Notes: generated by a model from the sequence alone, not told the origin. DNA of 64,000 nt from Symbiodinium kawagutii (GCA_009767595.1 VSDK01011733.1:72077-136076); one strand, 5' to 3'. Counted from the first letter of the stretch, positions 1 to 11,709 are shown. A program made the numbers and translations.

Positions 1-735
1 TTTCTGGACTTAAGCTCCCATTTCTCTCATGAACTTGCGCTCGTGTTGTGGATTTTCAGCCGATAGGTGACCATTCACCAGTCGTCGCCAGCCATTCAAG
101 CTGCACACGGGATTTGAGACATATGGGGGGCTTCTCAAGTTATAGGAGTACCCCTCAATCATTCCTTAGATGAACCATTTCGATTAATGAACCAACCATT
201 ACTTTGGGGACCCCCATTTGGAGAAACCGCAATATACAGTCATCCAACCACTATTAACCACTCATCAAGCATCATTAAACACAGTAAACCATGGTTATCA
301 GCCACCAAACCACAAACCGTTAAAAAAATGTGGCTTCTTGTTGGTCGCCAGCATGAGATCCAGCTTATGGCTGTGCAAGGCCCTGAGGTTTTTTGAGAAT
401 GATTCGATGGAGTTGTTGTATAGCGGTATAGCTACAAACAATTAGAGTTAAAACCCCTAGGACTACAGTAATTTGGATCTGAATCTGGTACCGCCAGACA
501 ACCTTATATTATTCTCACAACTAGCTTGTCAGCTATGGTTATGCGTATGTCACCGTATGTCAATAATTATGGATATAAGGTCATAGCTGGTCCCCATAGC
601 TAGAACCAAACTCGTATTAATAGACAACAAGTCATTCTCAACTACTATTGGCCATGACCCTCAGAACCCCCTATTAACCATTGTCAACCGCCCTTGGTTC
701 TCAACAAGTTGCAGAGCGAAAATCCTCCGCTTTAG
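1..735. other. Non-coding stretch before first exon candidate
   Basis: No convincing exon was found. It holds one M1 inverted-repeat element (124-232) and scattered AACC tracts. AACC-type sequence (about 640-700) lies just before the first exon candidate, as seen before many exons in the flanks. Confidence 0.5.
124..232. mobile_element. M1 MITE-like element, copy 1
   Basis: The left end reads TGGGGGGCTTCTCAAG and the right end GGGGACCCCCATTTGGAGAAACCGCA, which are imperfect inverted repeats. It is bounded by TA on both sides (122-123, 233-234). The family consensus ends are TGGTGGTTTCTCAAAATAGGG and its reverse complement, with an AT-rich core usually containing a variant of AAACCAACCATT. 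There is no coding capacity, so it is a non-autonomous element; its transposase family is not identified. Confidence 0.7.
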
Positions 736-829
736 GAAGCAGTGCTCCTCCAAACAACTGGCCAAAGTGGGGGAACTTTGCGATGAGGGCAAAGCTGTGC
801 CTGGGATTTGGTCCTTATTGCCGGCCGCG
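736..829 (+). CDS. Candidate exon, 31 codons, unknown protein
   Basis: An open + strand frame sits between acceptor TTTAG (731-735) and donor GCG|GTGATG. The translation begins KQCSSKQLAKVGELCDEGKA and ends SLLPAA. It is GC-rich compared with its surroundings. AACC-rich sequence lies before it and GGTT-rich sequence after it, the usual flank of exons in this region. No family is recognised. The exon call rests on composition, an open frame and splice signals only. Confidence 0.45.
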
Positions 830-1902
830 GTGATGTTTCTCTCTTTTTTTGGTGGTTAGTTGGCATGGTCAATGGTTGACTGACGATTGATTTATGGTCA
901 GCTGGTGGTTAGTTGATGCTTAGGTGATGGTTACTGATGGCCAAGCATGGTACAGCACTGGTTAGTGCTTAGAGATGCTATTGGCTTCTTTGATGGTTAG
1001 GCAGCGACCATGATGGTAAAGTGACAATGCTTGAATACTGGTCGATTGTAGTGACCCTTATTTGATGTCTAACCAATGATCCTCTGGTGGTTGTTTTACT
1101 GATTCATTCTTGAAAACTATGGTTACTTCTGGTATCCGAAAAAATAAGTGACCCGAATCAACCAGACTTCACTATGAAATGGTTGAATTCTAATCAATGG
1201 CAAGAATACTTCTAGTCCTCGACCTGGCTGCAAAAGACAGCAGGAGAACCATGATTGATAACCGTTATCGGCAACCAGTACCGAGGCAAAATCTCACTGC
1301 AACCACTACTATCCGCTATTATCATCTAGGATCCATTATAATCTTGTTGAAAATATTGTTTTTTATAACCACTACTTCGTATATTCATCATCAAGCACAC
1401 TGAAGTACGCAACAGATTGGCGCCGCAAGATCTGCTAGATGTGAGGATTCAGCTGCATCACCAACAGAAATGGCTAATCTCGGTCAATAGTGGCTAGCTA
1501 GTGGTCAATTGATCAAATGCCGAGCAATGCCCATTAGCCGAGATTAGCCATTATTAATCGAGATGAACGATGATTGATTTGCCATTAACTAGGTTATTGA
1601 GTGGTTAAGAATGGTTAGTTAATCGTTACCTTATGGTGAATTGGTGATTGATAACTGGCTAATTGTCAACTCACGCTTCAAAGATTTTTGCCACCGAATT
1701 GACCATCTTACTTAAAGAATTAGTTGAGCAAATCAATCATCAACTAACCATTATGTACCCATCAACTGGTGATTGATTAATGGCCTTAGCTACCTAGGAT
1801 GGCGAGTTCACGGACCGAAAAACACTGGTGATCTCCAGGGTAAGGCCGAGGCGAGATGGTTGGGCACCAGTAAGGCCAAGGCCTGGTGAAGCTTCGCCTG
1901 AG
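830..1902. repeat. Intron with GGTT-type start and AACC-type segments
   Basis: Bases 838-1030 are dominated by GGTTAGTTG and GATGGTT-like words; 1240-1390 and 1690-1770 contain AACC and CATCAACC words, with some mixed polarity at 1560-1660. No gene is seen. It fits the intron polarity pattern imperfectly. Confidence 0.45.
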
Positions 1903-2005
1903 GTGATCCACGCGGCCAGCAGCACCATCGTGTACCAACTGATGCCCAACGCGGCTCAAGAGGCGGAGCGAAGCAGAGCCTATCACCTGGAGGCGCCCCC
2001 TGGGT
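1903..2005 (+). CDS. Candidate exon, about 34 codons
   Basis: A GC-rich open frame starts VIHAASSTIVYQLMPNAAQE and continues AERSRAYHLE. The acceptor is CTGAG. Two donors are possible: GC at 1993 (phase 0, joins in frame to the next exon at 2524) or GTAGGG at 2006. The frame does not resemble a family I can name. The opposite strand is also open here, as expected for GC-rich DNA, but + is favoured by neighbouring exons. Confidence 0.45.
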
Positions 2006-2523
2006 GTAGGGCAGGGCCCCGGCAGCTTCTCATTGCTTGGAGGAGTAGCAAGTCATGGTGAATCATTGCTGAAAGATGTAAGTTGATGAGGCAAAGCTTA
2101 CCAAGCTGGTTGGAGGGGTATGGCTGGTTGTTAGAAACAATGATGAACAGACGAAGGTATGCATGTTGTCTTTCTGCCGTTGTTTTCCATTGTTGACCGC
2201 TAGGCGCCGATGATAGATTTAATAACCTGACTACAAAATTATCATCGTTGGATATTGTTGGTGCTTGTTGCTGTTGCTTGTTGACCATGACCAAGCATCC
2301 CTGTTGCTGATCGTCCCCGGTGAGTAACCGTTCCGAACCGTCAACCAACCATTCTTGACCAACCACTAACCAACCATCAACCAAAACCAATGATTCACTC
2401 ATCAACCCACAATCCACCAACCATCAACCATCATCAAGTCACTATTCTACCAAGCATCAACCCCTCATGAACCACCACCAACCCCCTGGCATCACCGGGG
2501 CCAGGGCTTCCCCCGGTTCCCAG
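2006..2523. repeat. Intron ending in AACC-rich tract
   Basis: The second half (2335-2480) is almost entirely AACCAACC/CATCAACC-type sequence immediately before the next exon. No gene is seen on either strand; the long minus-strand open frame here is repeat-derived. Confidence 0.5.
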
Positions 2524-2685
2524 GTGCTGACCACCGTGACGCTCCCCGCGGGCGCCGCCCACCCGGGCTACGGCGCCGTGTACGGCGGCATCAACACGCT
2601 GGGCTTCTCGCAGCCACCGAGCGGCGACAAGTCGTCCATGGGACACGTGCTGCTGACATATCCCAGTGGAGGAGCTCCATGGGGG
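2524..2685 (+). CDS. Candidate exon, 54 codons
   Basis: This very GC-rich frame lies between acceptor TTCCCAG and donor GGG|GTGGAA and is phase 0 at both ends. It starts VLTTVTLPAGAAHPGYGAVY and continues with GGINTLGFSQPPSGDK. Third codon positions are nearly all G or C in the first two thirds. The sequence just before is AACC-rich and just after is GGTTGATGG-rich. The glycine/proline-rich product is not recognised. One of the clearer exons of the left flank. Confidence 0.55.
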
Positions 2686-3643
2686 GTGGAAGTTGGTGGA
2701 AGTTGATGGAAGTTGTGGACTGGGTGGTGGAATGGTTGATGATTGGGTGGTTGATGGGAAGTTGTGAACTGGCTTGGGAAAATGGTTGCGGGCTGGCTTT
2801 GTGGTGGGAAGATGGTTTGTAGAATGGTTGATGATTGGGTGGTTGATGGGTAATGGTTGGTTCATGGTAAAGAATCGTGATTGAAGGGTGTAATGATTGT
2901 AATGGTTGGTGTTGACGAGTGGATACAATTGGTTCATGATGGGTTGGTAATGGGCTGGTAACGGGTTTGATGATGGTGAATCAGATCTACATAAATGATA
3001 TTGAATACTGCTTTCTCATGTCATTGTCGCAGGGGTTAGGATTTGTTGGTAGTGGTTGGTAGTCTAAATGGAATGGTTGTTCAGAACGGATCACGAACAG
3101 TAACTGAAAGCTGGATCTACCAAGAATGTTGGGAGAGATGGGCGCTGTGATGGTACCCCACAACATGAGACGTTTCGAGACAAGACCCGAGCAGCTCTTC
3201 AAACAAGAAATTACGGCTGAATTTCTTTTGGTGTTCTTAATTTTCTTTGCTCCTGATGCTTATTGTTGCTCATTGTCGCAATGTCATTGCTGCTTCTATC
3301 ACCAACCATCATTGTAAAGCTGCGCCTCAGGCATCAATCACCAGTATCTAACCAGCAATGAATCATCGTAAAAAAAAATGATGATCATGAAACAGCCATC
3401 AACCATCAACCAAGATCAACCATCAACCATCAACCATCAACAATCACAGGTGTGATTCCTTATGGCCTATCATTAACTATTATTAGACCATCATTAACCC
3501 ATTAATAAAGACCATCACTGATCCCTCATTAGCCATTATTAGCCACTAGTTACAGTTAAACAATTAACCTTCACTAACCATCACCACTTTTTTGCCATTT
3601 TTGACCAGAGTTCACCTAATATTGAGCAGTAGTGTTAGCCATA

Positions 3644-3726
3644 TGGTGGTTTTTCAAAACAAGAGTCCCCCCAAATCATCCAATAAACCAATCATTTTTC
3701 GGGTTTCCACTCTTTAGAATCCCCCA
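3644..3726. mobile_element. M1 MITE-like element, copy 2
   Basis: It starts TGGTGGTTTTTCAAAACAAG and ends with TTAGAATCCCCCA. TA is present on both sides (3642-3643 and 3727-3728), consistent with a 2-bp target duplication. Confidence 0.7.
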
Positions 3727-4101
3727 TAGATAGTTGGTATATCCTCTGATATTGTTGGTAATTATCCCTTATAATTGAACGTCAAGCATAGCTTAACCAT
3801 GGTTACATCACCAAACCACCCTATTCATTCACTAGTTCATCACAGTTAACCATAGTTAATCAGAGTTAATCATAGTCAACCAGTTCACTCACTAGTGTTT
3901 GACCAGAGTTCACCATAGTTAATCCAAGTTTAATTCACTAGTGTTTAGCTCATTAACCACTATAAACCGTTATAAACCATGGCTATTTGACCAACATTAA
4001 GCCCACCAGGAAAATTCCCTCAACGGTGAGAATCATCAAACAACTAGTGGTTATACAGCACCATAGTTCACAACAGTTATCCACTATCAACCATGGTCAT
4101 T

Positions 4102-4216
4102 TGGCTATGGGTCAAAACCCCGTACCCCTGGTTCCCCATCATCAACCATTGTTTTCCCTATAGTTTTGTTGAGTATCATCCCCCATGATTGGTTGGTTGA
4201 TATTGACCCATAGCCA
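4102..4216. mobile_element. M2 MITE-like element, copy 1
   Basis: The inverted ends are TGGCTATGGGTCAA and TTGACCCATAGCCA, an exact match. TT lies on both sides (4100-4101 and 4217-4218). The core contains CCCCGTACCCCTGGTTCCCC and TGTTTTCCCTAT, which recur in other copies. Non-coding. Confidence 0.75.
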
Positions 4217-4279
4217 TTTACCACTATTATCCACCATTAAACCCCTCAACGGTGAGAATTTAACCTCTCGTTGTCTCAG

Positions 4280-4396
4280 CCTGGCTCCAGGACGAATGTT
4301 GACGAGCGCCGGACATTGGAAGGAACTGGTGCATTTGGGCGGTGTCTCTGAGGATGCCCTGCTGCGCGTGGCGGAACGTGGCTGGCCGTGGCGGTG
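4280..4396 (+). CDS. Candidate exon, about 38 codons
   Basis: Acceptor TTGTCTCAG and a consensus donor GTGAGT bound an open frame reading LAPGRMLTSAGHWKELVHLG, then GVSEDALLRVAERG. AACC-rich sequence precedes it and GGTTG-rich sequence follows. Splice signals on both sides are good. No family recognised. Confidence 0.55.
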
Positions 4397-5861
4397 GTGA
4401 GTGGTTGGGGATGCATGGAGAATGATGGACGAATGGATAGTTAGTGGTTGATTATTGGTTGAGTGATGGTTGGATGCTTAATGGTTAATGGTTGGGACTA
4501 ATTGACTAATGGTTGATATTATGATATTAATGGTTGATATAATGGTTGTTGAATGGTTGATATTAGGGGTCTATGGTTGAGACTAATGGTTGTTGATGCT
4601 GTTTGGTGAGCGGTGAATGTATGGTTGATGACTGAGAATGGTTGTAAGCGAACTCATTCTCATTGGGGGTTCCCCACTTTGTAGCTTATGGTTAGGCAGC
4701 CATGGAAGCACAACTCCGCAGTTCCAACAGCTTCATGGCCGCTGAGAAACTAGCAGTTACTGTAGTAGTTGCCCTAGGTGCGTTCAGCGGGTCACCAAAC
4801 AATGGCCATTAGTTAGGCTGGCGTGGAACCCTTGAGCGTCGCCGTTTGAGGTTGAGATTTGGAAGTTGTTTCTGTTAGGCAACTGACCTTTTATGAATGC
4901 ATCTCTTGTGGCATAGAGGCTGTAACCCGATGTTGTTTGTAACGTGGAACACCAAAACCTAAGTATAATTCTACAAAGGTGATGTTCTCCGTCAGAGCTA
5001 ATGATAATGAGTTTGCACTTCATCTTCACTTTGTACCTCATGATCAGTACTTCATGATCTTCTTGCTCAATCCGGGGCTGTTTGTACTGTTTGATGCGAA
5101 GTGCTGCCGGTGAGTCTTTCGTCGTTTGGTTGGAGGGACAACAATGAGTCTACGGCTGGCAGTTGATGCTTGTAGCAATGGTTGATAGTTGATGGCTATA
5201 TCATGTGGTTTTAGTTCATGGTTATAGTAGTCATTACTGAGGGCAAAAGGACAAAGGCTGATGATGTCTAAGCATGGTCAATGATGGTTGATTTATCATC
5301 AATTGACGACAATATGGTACATCGGTGAAACAAATTATGGTGTTTCACCACCTTAAAACCAGCCTCAAAATCATCCAAATCATCATTTTGCAGTATCAGC
5401 GTCTAGATCCATAAGTCTCTGTCGTTGCCCGCTGGTGTACCTTTCAGCTTCCGCAGATGGGGGCGAGCATGGGTGCTTTTCCAAAGCCGTGATTGTAGGA
5501 AACCACCAAATTTTGATGCTTATGAAACTACTTGAGCAAACATATGCTTGACATGAGCTAACCATTCAAACATTGACCATAAATGCGCCATTGATTAACT
5601 GGCCATTTGACATGATCAATCACTCAGAACTTTTGTGCTAATGATCATGGTGAGCAACGAAAGGCAGCTTTGACAAGTCACTTGGTGCAAGTGTATTTCG
5701 GCCAACGGTTTGTTTACTGACGGGTCATTTTGAGAAAACTCGTGACCGTCTAATCGGTTGCTGCTTGGCATTGGTTGCGGTTCGCTTACCCTCCGGGAAA
5801 CTAACCGGGAAGGGGAAAATCCACACGGTTTACAGCTGGTTTGCCTGTAAAAATTGTGATA

Positions 5862-5975
5862 TGGCAGTGAGTCAAAATCCCGTACCCCTGGTTCCCCTAC
5901 CATTGGCCATTGTTTTCCCTATTATTGCTGGTTATTATCCTCCATTATTGGTTGGTTAATATTGACCCATAGCCA
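5862..5975. mobile_element. M2 MITE-like element, copy 2
   Basis: The ends are TGGCAGTGAGTCAA and TTGACCCATAGCCA, flanked by TA on both sides (5860-5861, 5976-5977). The core matches copy 1 (CCCGTACCCCTGGTTCCCC). Confidence 0.75.
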
Positions 5976-6188
5976 TATTTAGCTTCCAGGTTGATTTACC
6001 CGAGGGTATCTCTGTGACTGTCATTCTACACCGCATTCTTGGATGTGCCATGTCCACTGCTCGTATTTACGGTGAAGCCCATGGTTGGTTGGGGCTTAGT
6101 TCATCGGGCTTAGTTCATCGACCTTATTACGGGTACCATGGTGAGCTATGCTAGCATTAGGCCAACAGCTTCAAATATCAAGCACGTA

Positions 6189-6301
6189 GTGGTTTCTCAA
6201 CAGCTAGGGTACCCTCAAATCATCCAAACTAATTATCCAAAGTAACCATTTCTCCTAAGAACCATCCATTTTTTGGGCGTCCCAATTCTAAGAACCCCCC
6301 A
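6189..6301. mobile_element. M1 MITE-like element, copy 3
   Basis: The left end is GTGGTTTCTCAACAGCTAGG and the right end TAAGAACCCCCCA. The core has CCAAATCATCC typical of the family. The right flank does not clearly repeat the left TA. Confidence 0.55.
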
Positions 6302-6763
6302 TGTACAGCCAGCAGGTTCTTGTCACAGCTCAGGTTACTACGGCAAGGAGTTTAGCACCAATCTAGGTATGCAACTGTGGCTTGACGACTGAGCGAGGAG
6401 ACTCTCCCCTAGTTGTTGAATCGAAAAAATGTGGTGGGTTCCAGTAGCGGTTGCTACTAATATGATGCTTAATGAATTGTACCCATTATGAATGATTGGA
6501 TTGATTTAGATTATGAGTTGTGTCTAACTTTTTTGCCTGACACCAGTTTCATTTGTGCATTTACATTCGCACAAACTGTTGGGTTATGAGTTTGTAATAA
6601 GATGATCAGTTTACTATGGCACAGATACGCTTAATAAACCCGAGCAACCAAGCACTAGATATATGCTTTACAATGCCTGTTCCTTGACGGAGGTTACTTG
6701 GTGTGAAAAGTTGCGCAGTCAGCTGAATGCGCACGAGAGCTTCCTGTTGTCATCCCAACTCTT

Positions 6764-6850
6764 CAGACGACGGGGTCATTCGGGGGATGTGAAGAAGCAG
6801 GGGAACAGGGGCCCTTGGCCCAAGGCAATATATCGCTTGCAGTCCTATAG
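6764..6850. repeat. Dispersed repeat G, copy 1
   Basis: It shares GGGTCATT-GGGGG, an AGGG-rich middle and TAT-GCTTGC-GTCCT-ATAG, in the same order, with 8278-8355. No known family. Confidence 0.4.
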
Positions 6851-6900
6851 CCATATGAAAATAGAAGTGGCAGAGTGGCAGAGTGATGAGGATATAAACA

Positions 6901-6961
6901 GTGGCAGAGTGAGTAGGAACCCTGAGGTTGTTATGGTTGATTGTAATACTCACTCTGCCAC
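6901..6961. repeat. Hairpin with 14-bp perfect arms
   Basis: GTGGCAGAGTGAGT (6901-6914) is repeated as its exact reverse complement at 6948-6961. A second nested relation (AGTAGGAAC / GTTCCTACT) and complementary ATGGTTGATTGT / ACAATCAAC words extend the structure to about 7050. Confidence 0.6.
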
Positions 6962-7438
6962 TGATGGTAGTTCCTACTCACTACCATTAACAATCAACTA
7001 TAACAACCATAACAACGTGGCATTAACAATCAACCATAACCATTAACGTTGTTGTGGTTGTTACGATTGTAATACTCATGTTGGTAGTTCCAAGCGTTCT
7101 TTACCGTTGCTTCATCGCGCTGATTGTCAGATGCCACCCAGTCATCGCCGAAGATTTGAGAAAGTCCACAAGTAGAACAGGGAGTGCCACTTGCATGCAA
7201 TCTATGGGACACTACATGATCCATCCAAGAACAAACTTGATACATTTTGGTTATTCTTATGCATTCCTTTCGGGAACTTTAGTTTGCCAATGTTAAACAC
7301 TATTGCCCATTGTCATTGGTTATGAGGAATTATGATCCATTGTCATGACAATTCCTGATTAATTGGTAACACTTATTAGCCACGGTTCCCATTTCAGTTT
7401 TGACCCATTTTGATCCACAAGGAAAGATGATTTACTAC

Positions 7439-7546
7439 TGGATGTGCGGCTGCGATTCACCATGGTTACCCTATCAGGGAGCTGAACAAACCCCACTACC
7501 AACCATGATGAGATTCCAGTTTCTAATTGGGGATGCCCATCCAAGT
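7439..7546. mobile_element. M6 MITE-like element, copy 1
   Basis: The left end resembles CTGGATGTGC and the right end GGGGATGCCCATCCAAGTA. Family consensus ends are TTGGATGTGCATCCCC and its reverse complement. Confidence 0.5.
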
Positions 7547-7595
7547 ATAGTGATTAATCACCCTTGCGAACCATATTACTAATCACAAACCCATA

Positions 7596-7699
7596 TGGTG
7601 GTTTGTTGAAATAGGGACCTCCAAATCATCCTTCGTAGTAAACATTTATAGTCATAAACAATCCATAATTTTGGGGCTCCCTATTTTGAGAAACCCCCA
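7596..7699. mobile_element. M1 MITE-like element, copy 4
   Basis: The ends are TGGTGGTTTGTTGAAATAGG and CCTATTTTGAGAAACCCCCA, with TA on both sides (7594-7595, 7700-7701). Confidence 0.75.
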
Positions 7700-7816
7700 T
7701 ATAGTAGCTGTTAAACCATGATTTTTGGTGATTATCCCTATCATTAACCATTATAATCCCCTATAGTTGTTTCCAACAGGACCATTAACCCATATCGGTT
7801 CCTGCAAAGCATCAAG

Positions 7817-7922
7817 CCAAAAGGCAACAATGCCCCGATGTGGGCAGCCGCATGCAGATGCAACAAGCCAGTGCCCAGCAGTTCGTTCAGCTCCCTGGGC
7901 CATCAAAGACCGGGAGCGGCAT
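7817..7922 (+). CDS. Candidate exon, Gln-rich, about 35 codons
   Basis: A GC-rich island lies between an AAG acceptor and GTGGTG donors. The best frame reads KRQQCPDVGSRMQMQQASAQ then QFVQLPGPSKTGSGM; another frame is also open, so frame choice is not secure. AACC-type sequence precedes it and strong GGTTGATGG sequence follows. Confidence 0.35.
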
Positions 7923-8277
7923 GTGGTGGGAGTGGAGCATGGTGGTACGGAATGGTTGATGGTTTGATGAGTTTTGTAGGTCATTGGTTCTATTACCAAT
8001 GGTGAGTAACTAATGGCTAACGATAATGCATGATGATAGAGGATGATAAATTTTGTAGGTCATTGGTTCTATATTAGTGGGTAGTAATGATTGATATTAA
8101 TGGTTAGAAACTATTGGTAGACAATGATCACTATCAGCAGTTGATAGCCTAGTGGTTCATGATGATGAATGTTTGCTCATAGGAGGTAACTACCAACAAA
8201 AATGGGGTTTTATGCCAGCTATGTGGCTGTGAGTCGACATCAACCATTCAAGAACTCCCCGCAGCTCGACTGGTGGA

Positions 8278-8355
8278 GGGTCATTTGGGGGGTGTCAACA
8301 GCCAGCTGTACAGGGTTCTGACCAAGCGCCATGTATTGCTTGCGGTCCTTACTAT
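8278..8355. repeat. Dispersed repeat G, copy 2
   Basis: It is similar in order and spacing to 6764-6850 (GGGTCATTTGGGGG through TATTGCTTGCGGTCCT-ATAG). Confidence 0.4.
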
Positions 8356-8524
8356 AGATTGGTAAAGGTTTGCTAGAGACATGGCCGCATGTTGATGGGA
8401 ATTTCAGGGGTAAAGGGTATCTTAATAGGCTTTTTGTTGAGCAATCGTGACAATTGATGATGGTTGGTTGTTGGTTGATTGCTTCAAGGGGTGATTTCGA
8501 AGAATTATAGCCAAGTAAACTAAA

Positions 8525-8628
8525 TGGGTGTTTCTCAAAATAGCGGACCCCCACAATATCTTTTTTTAAATTTTTTGTAGTAAACCGACCATATTCTTGG
8601 GCCTCCGACGGCTTGAGAAACCACCACC
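8525..8628. mobile_element. M1 MITE-like element, copy 5
   Basis: The ends are TGGGTGTTTCTCAAAATAGC and TTGAGAAACCACCACC. AAA is seen on both sides. Confidence 0.65.
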
Positions 8629-9240
8629 AAATGAACACAGAATCGGAAATTCATGCGCCGACAGAGTCGGCAAATCATCTGCAAATGGTGAAGTTGGTTT
8701 CCCAGATATCACCACAGGCTGGTGTTGGTCGTTGCTCACAGATCCAGAAGTGATGGTTACCCCAATTCGGTTTGTGAGCTCAAACAGGTTTCCACTTGGC
8801 CGGTTGAATTTTGGGAAAATCTACGGTGTAGTTGGCAGAGTGCCAGTGTGGTTGATGGAAAACACATGCTAAAGCAGTTGGTTTGACCTTGTTACCACTG
8901 GGATCTTGATGGTTGGGTCAGCTGTGGCTGGAGATCACTGGAGGGCGGGCTAAAAGCAACAGCTATTGATCATCGATGGTCACCGGTGCCGTTTTTTCTA
9001 CCATGGTCAATGCTAGAGTGAAGTATAGCAACATCAACCATCTCTGATGAATCATACAGCCAAACGCACCAGCTGACTTTCCAATTGAGGTCGAGCGCTC
9101 CCTACTGATTTAGTCAACCAGGAATCTTGGAAGCAGTTTCCGCAGCTGTCGTTCTTGTCGTTGCTGGTTCGATCTTTTTCTTGGCGTCTTTTAAAATTCA
9201 GTCACGCACGTACAAAATCACTCTTGTCACAGGCAATGGG

Positions 9241-9272
9241 AGATCTCAATAGGAGATCCAATAGGAGATCCA
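9241..9272. repeat. 12-bp tandem repeat
   Basis: AATAGGAGATCC occurs twice in tandem after a degenerate copy. Confidence 0.5.
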
Positions 9273-10436
9273 TGTTGACAAACCACCGCCTTTTGCAACA
9301 GAAGAAATACCTGGCGATCTACCCCAATATGGCTCCTTTAGCTTCACAACCGCATCTTCAACACGAAAATCGTTGGCTACACCAACAGGGGTGAGGTTTG
9401 GAAATGATGATTGCCAAGAATCCTTGGTGACTAGAGAAAAACAGTGCACCCAGCCACGTGTTGTCGCAGTCATTTGTGGCATCAAACATCCGAGGGCTGA
9501 ACCATGACATAACAGCAAACATCAACAAGGGCACCACTTGGTCAGGTTAACATGATCCGCGGGATGCTGGACATGCAAGGGGATCTTACCCATGGAAGCG
9601 GTACTGCTCAAGGGTTAATCAATGTGATGTTCGATCCATATCACACGCAGTAGCTGGTGATTTCATTGTAACTTCGTTTCTCATTCTCTTGTGAATGGCC
9701 GACTATCAACAGGATGACCATGAAAGACAATAATATTCATGGTTGGTCAAGTCTGCTGAGCAAACAATGCTCGTTTTTGAGATCCTGGCCAAACCAGGAA
9801 CAAGTCCAGGCAGATATGGCTTGAGTTCTTCATACATATGGCTTGATATCAACCCTGAATCGCCATTAACTCACCATTGCTCAACCATGGTGAACTCCCA
9901 GCTGGCAGATTTCAAGCCACCAGATTTTTTTTGGCATTTGTGATTGGTCTTGTCCCATGCATTCCATCTCGGAGTTGCTACTAGGCATGTAGCTTGGGAG
10001 TGCGTTGCAAGCATGGACCAGTGAAAATCATCATGGTTTTCAAACCGGCCAATCCTGGTTTCAATGTTAGCCCTGGATTCGTAAACCCCTGGTTGATTGA
10101 CAAGGGCATATGCCTGCAAGTTCATCATGCTTTGCTACAAGATTGATACCGCTCTGATCAGGAAATCCAGCTGGTTGATTAACAATGGTAAATCAGCTGG
10201 TTCATGGTGGTAAAATTCAGGTCAATATTAACAACCATGGTTGGTAACTGATGGTGAATGGTGAACATTCACCCTTTACTAATCACTGTTAACCATAGTG
10301 AATATTAACCCTTAACCACTATTCATCATGGTTAATGTTAACCCTCAACCACCATCAACCCACCGTTACTCAACCATGGCGAATGAGCTGCTTCTGCTTG
10401 AGCGGTCCCAGGAACACTGAGTGCACTGCCTTGCAG

Positions 10437-10497
10437 TGGCAGTGCCCAGAGACGGCGACATTGCATCCGGGCATAGCTTCGTGGTGGCAACTCACCG
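10437..10497 (+). CDS. Candidate exon, about 20 codons
   Basis: Acceptor CCTTGCAG and donor CG|GTGGTT bound the frame AVPRDGDIASGHSFVVATH. An intense AACC tract is upstream and a GGTT/GGTGG tract downstream (10556-10620). The frame also stays open to TGA at 10524-10526, so a terminal exon is possible. Product not recognised. Confidence 0.45.
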
Positions 10498-11274
10498 GTG
10501 GTTTCGGGTGGATCCAAGCAGCCTGATGTGAACAGCCAGGGCAGGAGGGTTTCTACTATCAGTGGTTAATAACTCATGGTTGGTGGTCCGGTGGTGAATA
10601 ACTAGTGGTTGATAATGATGAATGATTTTTGCTTAATGCTAAGGGATAACAAGCAACTCTATGCCATAAATCATGTTGATGATACATGGCACTGCAAACA
10701 CACCCTGGCGGCTTCAAAGGACATTGTGAAGTGAGTTCACACACTGACATCAAGCGGGGATTGTTCAAGACCCCAAATTAAGGTTTATCCTGTGCCAAAA
10801 TTGAGCAGTCTGAACCCCCCAGGGTGATTGGTCCGAACTTCCCCAATGGGTTGCTTTGCTTGTGAAACATTTGTTCAGAAAAACGATGAATGATAGATTT
10901 GTTAATAATACGTACAATAATGAATGGTTTGTTAGTAATCGTTTATTGATATTAATGAAAGGTTTGTTGATAATGATCGGTGGTAGTCATGGCAACTATC
11001 AATCAAAAGGGTTGTTAACCCATTCGGGAAACTTGTTAACAAATGAATGTCAACATTGGGGTTGCTTCACATCAATCTGTTGTAAACCATCAAATGAGCA
11101 AATGACTGTTGATGTGAAATAAATTCATTAATTGTTGTTTGCAAAATAGATTAATCAACCATTAGTTTAGCCATTGACTAACTTACCCATTACTAAGCGT
11201 TGGCTGGCCATGAATTGACTATTGTTGTTAGCCGTTAATTGTCATTTATCAATCTTTGCTTTTTTGCTTTGTAG
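10498..11274. repeat. Intron, GGTT start and AACC end
   Basis: GTGGTTAATAACTCATGGTT-type sequence occurs near the start; ATTAATCAACCATTAGTTTAG and similar (11150-11240) precede the next acceptor. No gene seen. Confidence 0.45.
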
Positions 11275-11318
11275 ACAGTATTCCCCCCTGTTCCAGCTGG
11301 ATCTGTCCATCAACGCAG
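11275..11318 (+). CDS. Candidate short exon, 14 codons
   Basis: A pyrimidine-rich stretch ending TTTGTAG precedes QYSPLFQLDLSINA, followed by a possible GC donor (AG|GCTAGC). It is short, so evidence is weak; the acceptor is good. Confidence 0.3.
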
Positions 11319-11537
11319 GCTAGCCAAGAATGGCTCGCCATCGGCTGAAAGCAACGACGAAGTTAGCAGCGTTCCGCTGTCACAACTGTACAGTGCTGTG
11401 CTGAGTGGAACCAAAAAATGGACGGCCCGTGGCAGATATTTTCCTTGGCTCAAAATGATGGATACTTCAAGAGTTCCGGGATGTGGCTATCTCCAAAATG
11501 GGAAAGGGATCCAATGCTATGTGATGCTTTGGGGAAG

Positions 11538-11709
11538 TGGTGGTTTCTCAACACGAAGGTACTCCAAATATGGTGGTTTCCTACTATGAGTGGTTACTAC
11601 TACTATAAGTGGTTGATATATGTGAGCTTCTATTCGTATGTTTTGGCTCGTTGGAACCTGAGAGTAGCAGAAAAAATGGGGGGTCACTATGACTTGAGAA
11701 CCCCCCCCT
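11538..11709. mobile_element. M1 MITE-like element, copy 6 (expanded)
   Basis: The left end is TGGTGGTTTCTCAACACGAA and the right end TGACTTGAGAACCCCCCCCT. It is longer than other copies, with an internal second TGGTGGTTTC at 11570, suggesting an insertion or a composite of two copies. Confidence 0.5.

Larger units (their letters stand above)
2686..4279. repeat. Intron with opposite-polarity halves and two MITEs
   Basis: Bases 2690-2970 are GGTTGATG/GGTTGGT-type; 3385-3590 and 3780-4250 are AACCATC/CATCAACC-type, so the two halves are complementary in kind. It contains an M1 element (3644-3726) and an M2 element (4102-4216). The rest holds no supported gene. Confidence 0.6.
4397..7816. other. 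Long intron-like stretch with MITEs and hairpins
   Basis: It begins with a GGTTGATGG-rich tract (4400-4680). It then holds M2 (5862-5975), M1 (6189-6301), a perfect-arm hairpin (6901-6961), M6 (7439-7546) and M1 (7596-7699). Another GGTT tract is at 5150-5300. No exon is supported with confidence, but small exons could be hidden here. Confidence 0.45.
7923..10436. other. Intron-like stretch, no firm exon
   Basis: The start is GGTT/GATGG-rich (7925-8170), the end AACC-rich (10220-10375, with ACCCTCAACCACCATCAACC). It contains repeat G copy 2 (8278-8355), M1 (8525-8628) and a short 12-bp tandem repeat (9241-9272). Moderately GC-rich patches at 8880-9000 and 9150-9230 might hide exons, but none could be defined. 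Confidence 0.4.

Noticed and set aside
1983-2937. Two long minus-strand frames (145 and 167 codons)
   Set aside because: Composed of repeat-derived Asn/His/Pro/Thr-rich sequence across AACC tracts.
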